Shown here: piece by piece, positions 21,971 through 33,232 of the stretch
Layout of the letters: every line of letters begins with the position of its first letter
Position numbering within the stretch: position 1 is the first letter of the stretch
Origin: Acanthococcus lagerstroemiae
Lineage: Eukaryota > Arthropoda > Insecta > Hemiptera > Eriococcidae
NCBI GenBank assembly: GCA_031841125.1
Contig: CM063110.1
Span: 54,473,946-54,537,945, forward strand
Direction of reading: 5' to 3'
DNA length: 64,000 bases
The notes under the pieces: generated by a model
Told to the model about the DNA's origin: nothing
What the model saw: the letters and a program-made list of their open reading frames with translations, nothing else
The model's database searches: none
Program-made: the position numbers and the translations under genes

Positions 21971-23960
21971 CTGGTCTCAAGGGTGGTTCCTACCACTGAT
22001 GAGAATAACTAACCCGGAATCTCGCTTCTTGATCTTCAATGTTTCTGATTCTGCTGGGAGTGCTCTATGGTACCAACTATTGTTTTTCCTTGAATCCCTG
22101 TTCTGTGTTATGTATTCTATCTGTACCATCAGCCAAAATAATCCGATAAACCTCATCCTTCGATCGTTTTAACTGGCACACAATAGAGATTTAGGAAATC
22201 GCCTTAATGTCGTCGGGACGAGGAACACTCGAAGCACAAAAAAATTACATTATTTAATTACTCCGTCCGCGGCCGAAATGTACATCAAATTAGTTGGCCG
22301 AGAATTTCACGAGCAGAAGTTTGCCGGCGTCGAAATTGCCGGTCGGGAAGTTTTTTGTCACTCTGCATCCCGTCGAGAAGCCTGTCTTTATGGACGGAAA
22401 AGTGAGTGCACTTTAGTTGTTCGAGCAGAAACTGTGTAAGAAACAGTTACCCGAAATTTGAACTGGCGAAACCGAAAGCAGCTTATATGCAAATGGCACG
22501 GTAATTAATGAAGAAAATCATTTTCCGTAAAATTATGTCTTGGTTCTCGAGAAGAACTCGAGATGTTCCGGTGTTTCCGAAAATATCGCGGTGGAATTTA
22601 AAACATCGTCCGTGGTCGTTTCTTCCTTCTTTTTCTGCCGCTCCGGGGGACGAAAATTGTATTTATCAGGGGTTGATAAACACGCCCTTGTAACAAGCGT
22701 GCCGACATTATAAATGAATTAGGTTAATATCACGTTTAACAAAATTTCCTCGAGTATGCCTGGTTGTCTGGAAAATTCGAGACCTTCAGTGTTCCCGATT
22801 TTCATGCATTGCACGTTCCTTCATTTCGCTCACTGCTCAGTGCTCAAATGAATATTCGCTAATTCCCATTTGGTATTCATTAACAATGGAAAGATAGTAT
22901 GATAGACGAGTAATCTATTTGGTCGAGTTTAAATTCGAGAAACTGCGCCTCAGTTATCCTGTGAAGTTTTATTACTTGAACTTATTTGATAGTCATTGTG
23001 GTGTCAGTGGTGGCAATATTTGAAGGGAGGGGGCGCATTTCACTCTCTGGAAAAATGTCTTGACTTCTTCTAATTTACCTGAAAAAGTGGTTTGTCGTCC
23101 GTGGGAATAGAGTCCGCTCTTAATAACTGTACGTGATACAGCTTTAGAAAAGGTACCTGCGGTTGGAAGAGTGAATTTTTCAGTAGAACCAAAATGTAAG
23201 TTCGCTGACCAAATGAAATGTCTCCGGAAAGCTAAAACTCGAATATAAGGTCAAAAGTTCACAATTTTGTTTTTTGATAGAAAAGTGTGCTTTCACGTTA
23301 GGAGAACATAAAGCTTTTGATAGTCTTTACCTCTTGCTCATTTTCTAAAATCGGGATTTTCTTAAAATTGAAAATCTTTATGTTTCATTTTTTCGGTGTT
23401 GTATATAGGGTCAGTTTTGAAGATAGACATTTATGGTTGTGTCATTGAATGTGTTGTTAAATGCTCTATAAGAATTCATTGAATTTTTTTCTCCACCCTG
23501 AGGTAGGGTTTTTTCAGCAAGTGTTACAAGTACCCAGTGGGCAGACTTTATACATCCCAACACCTGAATTGCACAATTTTATTTATTCCATAAAAAAATT
23601 AACACATTCCGGCATTCGTACATTCAATCGGAGCAAAGCGCGCTCAAGCAATGGAGACGCGCTTGCCTTTCTAGTGTGAACAGTTACCCTACTCACATGC
23701 TCATGATTCGTTTTACGTGCCTGCCAACGTTCAGTAAACGCCCTCAAGCCACACACAACACAGCACCAATCTTTCAGATGCTGGTAAATCTAGTGTCTTG
23801 TTCCCGAAAATTAGGAACCGCAGAGCAAGCTACCTATCCCCCAACTGTACTGTGGCCGCTCTGTTCGCTAGAAGAGGGACAAAACCAGTTCACCAGATTT
23901 TTGAATGGAACCCCATATCACAAGGACCCGAGACCAGAGTACTAGAACACCCAAGTGAAG
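21971..23960. other. No gene recognised; CpG-rich part at 22.2-22.7 kb
   Basis: Positions about 22200-22700 are CpG-rich and look single-copy. The rest is AT-rich. No TIRs, RNA gene or protein similarity were found; ORFs up to 89 codons have no domains. Confidence 0.35.
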
Positions 23961-23963
23961 ACG

Positions 23964-24068
23964 CACGCCATTTTTAATCCAGCTTATTCCGTGAAACGAA
24001 AAGACGCGGTGGTTACCACTCAGTCAGTTTTCGTTTCATAGAACCAAAATGGATTAAAAATAGCGTAT
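23964..24068. repeat. Imperfect 41-bp hairpin
   Basis: CACGCCATTTTTAATCC onward to about 24004 is inverted at 24028-24068 (GGATTAAAAATAGCGTATG side) with roughly three quarters of positions paired and a ~23-nt loop. The size and loop would suit a small-RNA precursor or a tiny MITE; nothing distinguishes these. Confidence 0.6.
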
Positions 24069-24087
24069 GTTCTCAGTCGGGCTGTTT

Positions 24088-24330
24088 TGACAGGGATATG
24101 TCTATTGGCTCGCCATGCAAAAGAGAAAAATTCCTCAGAAAACGCTCCGCAAAAAACATTCCGCTGAAAAACGTTACCATCACTTTGTAATTGCCTATTC
24201 CTCTTTGTGCGGTCATTCGTTCAATCAGGGTTCACTCGGCCGACACGAAGATTGCCGAGGAAAGCCGAGAATGGACGACTATAGTTCCTTAAACCAGTTC
24301 AATGCGAGAAAAACGAAAACGTAACTAGTA
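24088..24330 (+). repeat. Dispersed repeat, paralogue of 60.06-60.45 kb
   Basis: Shares TATGTCTA-TGGCTCGCC, AAAGAGAAAAATTCC, AAAAACGTTACCAT, TATTCCTCTTT-CGCGGTCAT-like and GACACGAAGA words in the same order with the 60-kb copy. This copy lacks the 204-bp MITE at 60145-60348 and so provides an empty-site comparison. Confidence 0.75.
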
Positions 24331-24629
24331 AACATCGATGGAGGGGGGAGGGGAAGTTTCCTCATAAGCATTTCTTTAATCTTTACTCAGCAGTTGGGAA
24401 AATTTACCGTTTCAGTCAGGCGGAGTTGGAAAAATCCAACAAGTCAATTTTTTTTTTTCTTTTATGTTTTGATATTTAGGAATTTTGAGTTAAGAAATTG
24501 GGAAAATTCAACAAGTCCAAAGGGTTTTGTTTTCGCTTTGATACTTGGGAACTTTGAGTTAGATCATTTGGGACTTCGCACTCCTCCTCCTCCTCCACCT
24601 TCAAGAAAAAATTCTTCGGTACGTCCCTG
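24331..24629 (-). mobile_element. CAGGGACGTACC hAT-MITE, one end lost
   Basis: The right end, read inward, is CAGGGACGTACCGAAG (24614-24629). The interior has the family tandem units ending AACAAGTC and TACTTGGGAA-like words. The left terminus is not recognisable, so no TSD can be tested. Confidence 0.7.
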
Positions 24630-25904
24630 AACAAACCGCGAGGAATCCATAGCAAACTACTCCGGCTGTCATGAAGGATGTGACTGAGAATCACGTGGTC
24701 ATTTCACCGTGTCCGGATATAGGATAAAAAAGATCGTGGAAAAGACGATGGGGAAACTTTATAACAAAGTCTGGCATCGTTCTTCAGAATTCAGGCCTGA
24801 TCGCCCAATTAGCCCTTCCAGTTCTCAACTTAATACCCTGCTAGTACTGATGTACTCATCAAGAGAGTAACCTCATGAAATTTGTTACAATTTTCTGAAA
24901 CATCGAACATATCGTACATGTTACCTAAATTTTAGATTTTAGGAAATGGGTATTCATTTTCCTTTGTTTTCACGTTCAGGAATTATCCTCTGATGACTGC
25001 AGTACTCGTATTTTCATTCGTTTTGCTGACTTTTTTTTTGTTTGTGTTTTTGTTTCGTATGATAGATTTCAACAAATACATCTAAACACACTTCGTAATC
25101 CCATCTCATCTCGACAGTCATAGAGCATTATTTCTGTCAATTATTGTGCCCACCGTATCCGTGTGTGTACCAGCTGTGTACAGCTGAGCTGAAATCTACC
25201 CTCTCGGGCTTCTCTGTTTACCTCGGTATAGAGATTTTTCGCATTTTATTTTTCAATCACTAACTACACACTGCCCTCAATTATTTTTTTTTTCAGCTTT
25301 AATTACATACGCGTGTACGGTTTTGTGAGAGCACGCTAGCGGCGTTATTTACATTTACATTTTCTACATTGCGATTCGGTCTCTCGTTTCACTCTTCTGC
25401 ACCCCGCGTTGAGTTTGTATTCAGCGAAACAATTTTGCTAAGCGGGTTGATGCGAAAACTTTTCCCGTCACTTGAAAGGATTTATTTTACTTTTTTAAAG
25501 AGAATATTATGACAACAAGGGGGAGGGGTGGCAAACCTGGCGCAGGTAGAAGTGACGGGGCGAGTGTAATAAACACGACGGACTAGGTTACACAAACGCT
25601 TCTCCAATTACATTCTTATAGTATGAGAACGATTTTCAACGCTCACGCTTTCCCCCCTGAACCCCCTCTGTCTGGCGTTCTCTCGTCTTGTTTTCTATCT
25701 TTTTTGTATCGAATATAAAAAACCTGTAAAAATTGTTCGCTACTTGTTGACGGTGTGCGTTTTTGGTTTTTTAATTTTTAATTTTTTTTTTAAATTTTTT
25801 ATTTTAAAGAAATTAGAAATATTTCTGTTCTTTCTGTCCCAAGCTTTGGTGAGAAATGCACGCCAAAGGCGGCTCATGGATCGTACAACAACCAAACTTA
25901 CTGG
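24630..25904. other. No recognisable feature
   Basis: AT-rich sequence with T runs, then a more CpG-rich piece at about 25300-25640. No ORF with a domain, no RNA gene and no element ends were found. Confidence 0.35.
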
Positions 25905-26274
25905 CAGGGACGTACTGAAGAGTTTTTCGGGGAGGGGGGGGGGTAAAATTGTGAAAGTCCCAACTGACTCAGCTCAGAATTCCCGAGTATCAGAACAAAA
26001 GAAAAAGAAAAAACCTTTTGACCTGTTGTATTTTTCCAACTGATTCGACTGAAAATTCTCCAGTATCAAAGCAAAAGAAGAAAAAACTTTTGCCTTTTGT
26101 TGGTTTTCCCAACTTCTCAACTCAGTTCCTTCCGAAGTATCAAAGCAAATAAAAAACCTTTTGTTGGAATTTTTCCAACCCGCCTCCTGACTGAAATGGT
26201 GAATTTTCCCAACTGCTGAGTGAAAAATTCCTACGGGGGGATTGCCCCCTGCCCCCTATATCGGTACATCCCTG
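25905..26274 (+). mobile_element. CAGGGACGTACT hAT MITE with perfect 8-bp TSD
   Basis: The left end is CAGGGACGTACTGAAG and the right end, inward, is CAGGGATGTACCG. CTTACTGG precedes the element (25897-25904) and follows it (26275-26282), a perfect 8-bp duplication. The interior shows the family's ~70-bp tandem units. The 370-bp element has no coding capacity and was mobilised by a transposase from elsewhere. Confidence 0.93.
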
Positions 26275-26559
26275 CTTACTGGCCACCAGATTACCCATGC
26301 AATCATTTAATAAATGTCTCAAATTCACTATTTCAATTCGAACGTTGACAGTAAATTATTATGTGTGTAGATGGATGCTGTCGCGATGTTAATGCATATA
26401 AATTAATGAAAATCTGTCCGCACGTTGTATCCACCTCAATCAATACTCACCCGAGTTTCGTCAAAATCATTCTTCGGAATTCGAAACTCTTCATAACCGG
26501 TTTGAACCAAAAAAGCTGAAACCTCGAGCGCTGGTTAATATTATTCTGGAGATTAGTTT

Positions 26560-27130
26560 TGAGTCATGCATATTTTACGATTTTGGCGTATATTTTCTGC
26601 ATATTTAGACTGAATTCAGTGCATAAAATATGCGCATATTTCGCTATTTTAGCATTTTCTATGCTTTTACTACTGGGTATACTTGAGGGAAAATCGTAAC
26701 GTAACGCTCCCCCTGTAACGAATTCAGTGGTTAACATTTGCTGCGCCCTGCGCGACTGCAGTCTGCCGCCGTGTTCTTAATAGAAATTTCCATGCCCTCC
26801 CCCGAACCGAAGCCAGTCCGTATGATTTAACTCTTCAAGGTGACAGTTCAGTTCAGTGATTGACATTTCAATGAAAATTTATTTTTCGTATAGCCATGTG
26901 CTCATTGATCCTGATCTTTGCTGCGCTCTGCGCGACTACAGCCTGCAACCGTGTTGTTGCGTTAATAGAAATTTCCATGGAAATTTTTTTTTTGTTAGGG
27001 TACGAAAGAGAATAAAAAATCCTACACGCGTATTTTCTTCCAGTCGACACGAATTTAGTGGTTGACATTTGCTGCGCCCTGCGCGACTACATTTCTTCCA
27101 GCCATGTGCTCATTTTGAGTTACGTTATGG
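26560..27130 (+). repeat. Complex repeat family (CTGCGCNCTGCGCGACT units)
   Basis: The module GCTGCGCCCTGCGCGACT is repeated at about 26740, 26920 and 27070, each followed by CCGTGTT-like and AATAGAAATTTCCATG words. AGTGGTTGACATTTGC links are present. Upstream is CTTTTACTACTGGGTATACTTGAG. The same set of words occurs at 53.95-55.26 kb and inverted at 62.3-62.85 kb. Internal tandem duplication is clear; the type of element is not. Confidence 0.65.
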
Positions 27131-27845
27131 TTTTTTCGTTATTTTTAATTTCAAACATGAACTAAGAATACTCTTTCCATTTTTTACTTTTTTCTCTCTC
27201 CTTTTTTATTTAATATTTTGTACAATCTGGTATGTTGATTTTCCAGTCTCGATTGATATTTTAAAGCGCATTTTGATACTAGCTCGTGCAGAACCGTAAA
27301 AAAGCTTTTTTAGGTGAGGGGAGGGCAAAAGTTCGAAGTTTTCGTACAGATATCTACTGAAAATTTAAGACAATCAAGCAAAAATAAAAGTTGCAATGTT
27401 TTCATTTTGACAACTGCAGTTGCTAAATTTAACATAATATTTTACTCGAAGGTCTAACTAAAGATGGAAATTTCATGATTGATAAAGAAAAATATACATT
27501 TTTAATTTTTTCAACTACGACTGCCAAATTCTTCAACGACTACGCAATTTTAATATTTTGTAGGGAGGAGGAGATTCTCAAGCTACAAACTAAAATTTTA
27601 AGATCATTGAGTGGTGCAACTACTTTATTCATTAACGAGTATACCAATTGATAAATTTTTCGAATTTTCTAATAACATTTCAAATTTTTGGGAGAAGGGA
27701 GACGCATCTACACTCCTCTCCTCTGACTTAGGCCCTGAGCATTTGAACGGAATGAATTAGTTTGGAATTCTTATTGTTGATGCGTCCATTCTCAGTTTTC
27801 ACTTCTTGATTTTCCTTTAATAATTATAACTGAGTTTGAACTATT
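27131..27845. other. AT-rich, no recognisable feature
   Basis: T-rich and A-rich runs without ORFs carrying domains, RNA genes or paired ends. Confidence 0.35.
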
Positions 27846-29710
27846 CATGGGCGTCGCTGGTGGGGAGGGGGTAGATGGGTAATACTTACCCGGTAGAAAT
27901 GATCAAAATCCCCCCCCTCCCCAAATTCAAAGGCCAATAATTATATTTATACTTGTAGTCATAAAAAATTTGTAAACGAATTAGTGCGTGTCTAACAAAA
28001 TCGAAATCTGAAAATAAATGACCTCCCCCCCCCCCTATTTGCTATGAATGCGCTAAAATAATAAACTAAAGCTAAATATAGTTTCGTCTATAATACTACA
28101 TTTTCATGGGGGAAAAAACTAATTTTATTGCATAAGGTATAGATGAGCCCAATAAGGCCCGGATCCCCAATATAAGGTCCCATGTACCGATCTTGACTGC
28201 TATGCTTTAGACTGCATTAAAACGTACAGCAAAATTATTCCTTCATGATATGGCGACACTGTCCAACTGTTTTTATCAAGATATTGGTCCACCGGTGCGA
28301 GATATGCCGGTTGATGATTTTCCAATAACGTAAAAAGTGCTCCGGTATGTTTTTTATGTAACTTGGAGGATTGACGAGTATTATGTTAGTCAAATGGAAT
28401 TTATCCAGAAATCAAACGTTGCATAGTTGTTGTAGTGGTAGTTGGTTAACGATCGACGCCAGAAAAGTGAAATTTGAGCAATTTGGAACCGAGGTATGCG
28501 ATACTCACGAAAAATAGTGTTATATGTAACCTAATAAGGCCCAACCTGGTAAGATCAATTGATTATCATTTCAGTTATAACTTACTCATAAATTTCCATT
28601 CGAACCACGCTTAACTTTTTATTTACCGAATTTCAGGTTAGGCTTATTAGGTATTAGGTTGGGTCTTATTAGGTTACAGGCCCCGCCTTCTTTGGTGCGC
28701 TGGCCTTATCAAGTTTTGAAAAACAGGTATTTTTATTAAAAGAACTGAGGAGCGTGGAGCAGTATAGAAAATTTTCAAGCTAGCCAATTTTTAAATATTT
28801 CAGTCGACGACTATAACACAAAAAAGGAAAAACATGAAATCGCTTACATGAAAGTCTGGAGAGCCAGGACCTTAGATTAGGGCCTTATTGAGCTCGCCTG
28901 CCTTAATACGCGCATGGTGATCACGTCTTACACGACTCGTATGAGCATGTCATGCATGCGAATGAATATGCAAATACAATATGGGTATATCATTTCAAAG
29001 GAAAAATTAAGTTGGATACACTGAGACAATTTTTATCATATTTCAAAATGATCCAGCAAAGTATCTCCTTAAAAGAGTCCAGTCTTCTTTTAATAGGAAA
29101 TGCACCCAGGAGATAATGCACTTACTCGTAATTTCTTGATGATTAAGAGGAAGGTCACCTCACGTGTAAAGGAAAAAGGAACATTCTAAAAGCTTTCATA
29201 CTGATTCATCAGCCATTAAGTCTGCTCAGGTTTTTTTTTTTTTTTTTGAGTCAGACATTATTCTTAGATCTAAAAAAGTAACTTTTTTGGGGAAAAAGTT
29301 AAAAAAATAGCAGAATTGTTGCAAAATATGCGATAAATGCCAAAATATGTAGGATGAAGTGCTGTTCATTTGATTCAGAATTCTGTGATTCGTAATGATC
29401 TTTTGAAACTTATACCTATACGCCATATATAAAAATAGGCATTCGCATAAATATTACAGCCCTGGTCATTATAATAGAATTTTCCAATTCTCAATTCTTT
29501 GTTTTTTCTTTCAATAATTTGCTGATTCTTAAATTTTTAAATGATCATGATAGAAGATAAACGACTTAAATTACTGTTGGACACTTTGATACAACATACT
29601 ACACCACTCCCCCAAAAAAATCCACTAACGTCGATAACTGTAGATCAATACTACTAAAAACATTACTTTCCCCCCCCCCCAAAAAAAAAAAAAATCAAGC
29701 GACGCCTCTG
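27846..29710. other. Possible TIR-bounded block containing a second TIR pair
   Basis: The left end CATGGGCGTCGCTGG and the right end, read inward, CAGAGGCGTCGCTTG are similar, but the flanking 8-mers differ, so an element of 1.87 kb is only tentative. Inside, 28140-28900 is bounded by inverted AGATGAGCCCAATAAGGCCC and CAGGCGAGCTCAATAAGGCC and repeats CTAATAAGGCC-like words. No transposase found. Confidence 0.35.
28140..28900. mobile_element. MITE-like element, AATAAGGCCC termini
   Basis: Inverted ends TAGATGAGCCCAATAAGGCC and CAGGCGAGCTCAATAAGGCC, with internal partial copies (AACCTAATAAGGCCC-like at 28530 and ATTAGGTTGGGTCTTATTAG at 28655). No convincing TSD and no ORF. Confidence 0.5.
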
Positions 29711-29789
29711 CAAGCTACATTAGAATGTTATCGAGAAAGTCATTTATTCAAATCAGAAACAAATCTGGAAATTATTTTTGAAAACTCAT

Positions 29790-30180
29790 ATGTTTGGAGT
29801 CTTTTATGGATGTGAAACTTGCATCACAGAAAAACCAGAGAAGAGAAGAATCGAAGTTTTTGAAATGTGATGCTATAGGCGGATACTTCATATCAAATGG
29901 ACGGCTGAGGTAATGAATTAGGAAATACTTAACAGAGTAGCAGGTAAAATTTATATTTGGAATTTTTGAAGATGAGGAAGGATGAACTGATAGGGCATGA
30001 CTTGAGGCACCCAGGAATAATATCACTCCTGCTAGGAGGGAGAATGGAAGGAAAGAATTGAGTAGGTCAGCACAGATTCCAGTATGTTCAACAGGTAATC
30101 AAGAATGTCAAATGTAAGAGTCATTTGGAAATGAAAGAACTTGCACAATATAGGGAGAAATGGAGAGCTGCATAAACAGA
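29790..30180 (+). pseudogene. LINE 3'-terminal fragment
   Basis: In shifting frames it reads FYGCETCITEKPEKRR, RRILHIKWTAEV, KDELIGHDLRHPGI, VQQVIKNVKCKSHLEM and AQYREKWRAA. This is the standard C-terminal tail of a common insect LINE polyprotein (YGCETW, then WRRxLRI-WT, GH-LRH and WRAA). Stops and frameshifts are frequent; the RT catalytic domain is absent. Confidence 0.75.
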
Positions 30181-30395
30181 TTCATAGTATGTGTTACTTT
30201 TCCCCGAGAGGAAGGGAGGGATTTGCAGGGAAATTAAATTTCCTGAGATGACTAACCTCTCAATTCCGCTGAGTTCTCCAATACTAAACAATAAAGCTTA
30301 CAATTTCGAAATATCCACACGTATACCTTTGAAATATCCATATCTGCCTATATTATACTTCTGTAATATCCATATCTGTGTATTCTTGAAGGAAA

Positions 30396-30883
30396 CAGAG
30401 ATGTCAGCGTTCCCCAAAAATATGAACGCGTTCACATCCGTTCTCGTTCATGTGAGAAAAAGAACGCCTTCACTTTATTCTCTCGTTTGTGGAGGTGCTC
30501 TGTTTGTGAACGCGTTCCCATTCACGAATGGGAGTTGACATCTCTGACTGTAGTCATTCCTCTCTGCGTTCTCATTCACGAAATGAAATGAACGCGTTCC
30601 TGCCCTTTCTTGTTCATGTGAGAGGAAGAACACGCTCACTTCATTCTCGTTTGTGGAGGGGCTCCGTTTGTGAATGTGTTCCCATTTGCAAACGGGAGTT
30701 GACATCTCTGACTGTAGTCATTCCCCTCTCTGGTCTCTGCGTTCTCATTCACAACATGAAATGAACGCGTTCTTGCCCTTTCTTGTTCAAGTGAGAAGAA
30801 GAACGCGTTCACTTCGTTCTCGTTTGTGGAGGTGCTCTGTTCGTGAACGCGTGCCCGTTCGCGAACGGGAGTTAACATATCTG
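30396..30883. mobile_element. hAT-like element containing a ~170-bp minisatellite
   Basis: The left end is CAGAGATGTCAGCGTTCCC. The right end, read inward, is CAGATATGTTAACTCCC, and inner unit ends read CAGAGATGTCAACTCCC. Flanks GAAGGAAA (30388-30395) and GTAAGAAA (30884-30891) agree at 6 of 8. The interior is three tandem units starting at 30446, 30612 and 30785 (periods 166 and 173 bp; the last truncated). Each carries the palindrome GAACGCGTTC or variants. ORFs on both strands across it are repeat translations, not genes. Confidence 0.65.
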
Positions 30884-30891
30884 GTAAGAAA

Positions 30892-31764
30892 GCGGGGGGG
30901 GGGGTATTTGAACATTTTGAAATACTTTTAGACCGCAGATATTGTTTTTCCATTGTGGAAAGGGAAACATGAGACAGTATCCTAAGAATGGTCTTTCAAA
31001 CAAGATCCTGAAATAGTTTTATAAAGTCTGTAGTAACTCACCAGAAAATATAAGCAGCAAGCAGCAGGCATTATAACCACAAAAATATCCATACGCTAAA
31101 GAAGATCAGAGACCATCACCTTTTTTGTCAACATGATAAATGAAAATGACTTATGGCTTTTTCTCGTACTGTGTGCAATTTATAATTCATGTTCCGCTGC
31201 CGACCTTTTATAAGTGTGTGCAATTCACACTTTCGTTGTATACATCCGTATTTTCACAGTACATGCAATTTACAATTTTCACATGTGGTTTGCAAAGTAG
31301 GAAGAGACCGCTCCGCTGGAAAGTGTGTGCAATTTCTCTTTCTTTCGCTGCGTCGAACCGGTCGTAAGACTGATAACCTTATCATCATCATCATCATCAT
31401 TATCTTACTAAACATGTTCTGTTTTGTTTTTTTTAATTTGTAGAATGATCTATGGTCATTATGATGGGGAATGTAAGGAGCAAAATGTGGATTTTCTTAG
31501 GTGTTTTCTTTTAACTAATGCTTCAGAAAAAAGATTCTCAAACAGCTTTGAACTTTACTTACTTTGGGTACGCATACAGATCTGCCTTGGTCTTTTTAGG
31601 ATCACGATTAGGCTCCTCTTCACTATTGGTCCCTCGAAATGGAGAGTGATGGTATCGAACTCACTTAAACCAACTCTTTTTAGTCGACTCACTAAAGGCC
31701 ACGGTCTAGATGACCCGCAAAATGGGTCAGTTAGTTTATTTTCAAAATTCGATTTGGTTAGACA
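30892..31764. other. No gene; ATC microsatellite
   Basis: A (ATC)n tract lies at about 31380-31403. Three spaced copies of GTGTGCAATTT-like words lie at 31160-31335. The 164-codon ORF 31424-31918 crosses the hAT border at 31773 and shows no domain, so it is not a gene. Confidence 0.35.
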
Positions 31765-31772
31765 TCCTAAAA

Positions 31773-33224
31773 CAGTGGTTCCCAACAGGTGGTCCGCGGA
31801 GGATGACTTAGGGGTCCGCGAGCTGATCCGGACATGTTTCGTTCGTCAAGAATTTGACAGTTTTAGCAAATTTGAAGAATCTTTAAATGCATTATATATG
31901 TTACGGTACATGATGTAAATTTGGGATCGAACGTGAATTCCCGGGCAATTACGTTGTAACCCAGCGTCATTGGGCAGTGGTGTTAATGACCGGAATATGA
32001 CGTAATTTACATAGCTACTTGGGCCATGTTGGTACACGTTCAAATTATCATCACTTCCCGAGCTGATCGACGTTGCCCAGTACAGTTCGGGAAATGACGT
32101 GCGTCTTATTGTATTATACTGTATTGTCTGAGCCCGATGCTTATCAGGACTCGGGTTGAGAGCAAATATTAGAAAAAGAGAGCCCCTCCGATCTGGCTCC
32201 GGCTTCGAAGTAAATTTGAACTAGCCCCGGCTTCAGCTAAAATTCTCAGAATTAACTTCAGTCTCGACTCTGGCAAATAATATTTGCCGGTCTCCGGCTC
32301 TAGCCGGCGAAATTTTTTTTTTTTGATCGCTCTGGCTCCAAAAATGTTACCTTTGCTCCGGGTCTAATTAATTTTATAGGAAGAGGAAGGGTGGAAAAGT
32401 GTGATGGATATCGATGAGGGAGGGATAGGAACAGAGGATATTTAAGGGCTGGAGCCGAACGGTGAATTGGCTTTGGCTCAAGTAAAATTCTTAAATTAGC
32501 TCGGCTTCGCAAAAGAAAATTCTTGAGGACTCCTGTTTCACCAGAAATGCGATTTTTACTCCAGCTCTAGTTATTTTTACGGGGAGGGAAATATGGAAAA
32601 TTATGAGGACGGTCAAAGAGGAAAAAAAGGAGAGGGTTAAAGGGCTGGAGTCGAAAATTTGCTTCCTGCCAAAAAATGACTACAAGATCGAAATGTTGAA
32701 GAGAAATTTGATAAATACATTTTACCTAACTTCAATGCCCCTTCAGGTCACGGAGCCGGCTAACTGTTCTGCATGGGGTATAATAAGTTGCTCCACTTTT
32801 GCTTACAGGGTAGTCCATTCATGTTGATATGCCCATATCTATCTGTCTACCAATCCATCTGTGTCTAGCAGTCTTGTATATCTGCTAGTTTTTTTATATC
32901 CTCTTCGGGACTACTCATATCAAGATTGCCCAAAATGCCAAGATTTCCCAAGATGTATTGGGAAATCTTGAGAAAGCCCGGTTCAATTCTAATATTATCT
33001 GAAATTAACAAGAATTCCCAAGTAAATTGTAGACAAAATGGGTGTTCACGATATTTCCCGGTCTTTAACGTGCATGCCCGTTGGTTTTCATAGTTAACGT
33101 TATTTCCCGGCCATTAACGTCATTATCAGATTTACATCATGTATCGGAACATATACATAAGGGGTCCTTGAAATTATGGCGATTTTTTCAGGGGTCCTTG
33201 AGAATTTTTTGTTGGGAACCCCTG
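31773..33224. mobile_element. Non-autonomous hAT element, 1452 bp
   Basis: Termini CAGTGGTTCCCAAC and, inward from the right, CAGGGGTTCCCAAC are of the hAT/Charlie type. Flanks are TCCTAAAA (31765-31772) and CCCTAAAA (33225-33232), 7 of 8 identical. Subterminal sequence is partly symmetric (GGGGTCCGCGAG left, AGGGGTCCTTGA right; TTCCCGGGCAATTACG versus ATTTCCCGGCCATTAACG). The interior repeats GGCTCCGGCTTC and TAAAATTCT words. No transposase ORF. Confidence 0.88.
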
Positions 33225-33232
33225 CCCTAAAA

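Noticed and set aside
27846..29710. 1.87-kb hAT element
   Set aside because: Ends are similar (GGCGTCGCT) but flanking 8-mers differ completely, so it is listed only as a tentative block.
30400..30953. ORFs of 76-115 codons on both strands
   Set aside because: They follow the 170-bp minisatellite period and translate the same repeat several times.
31424..31918. 164-codon ORF
   Set aside because: It runs across the left border of a hAT element at 31773, so it is a chance fusion of flank and transposon sequence.
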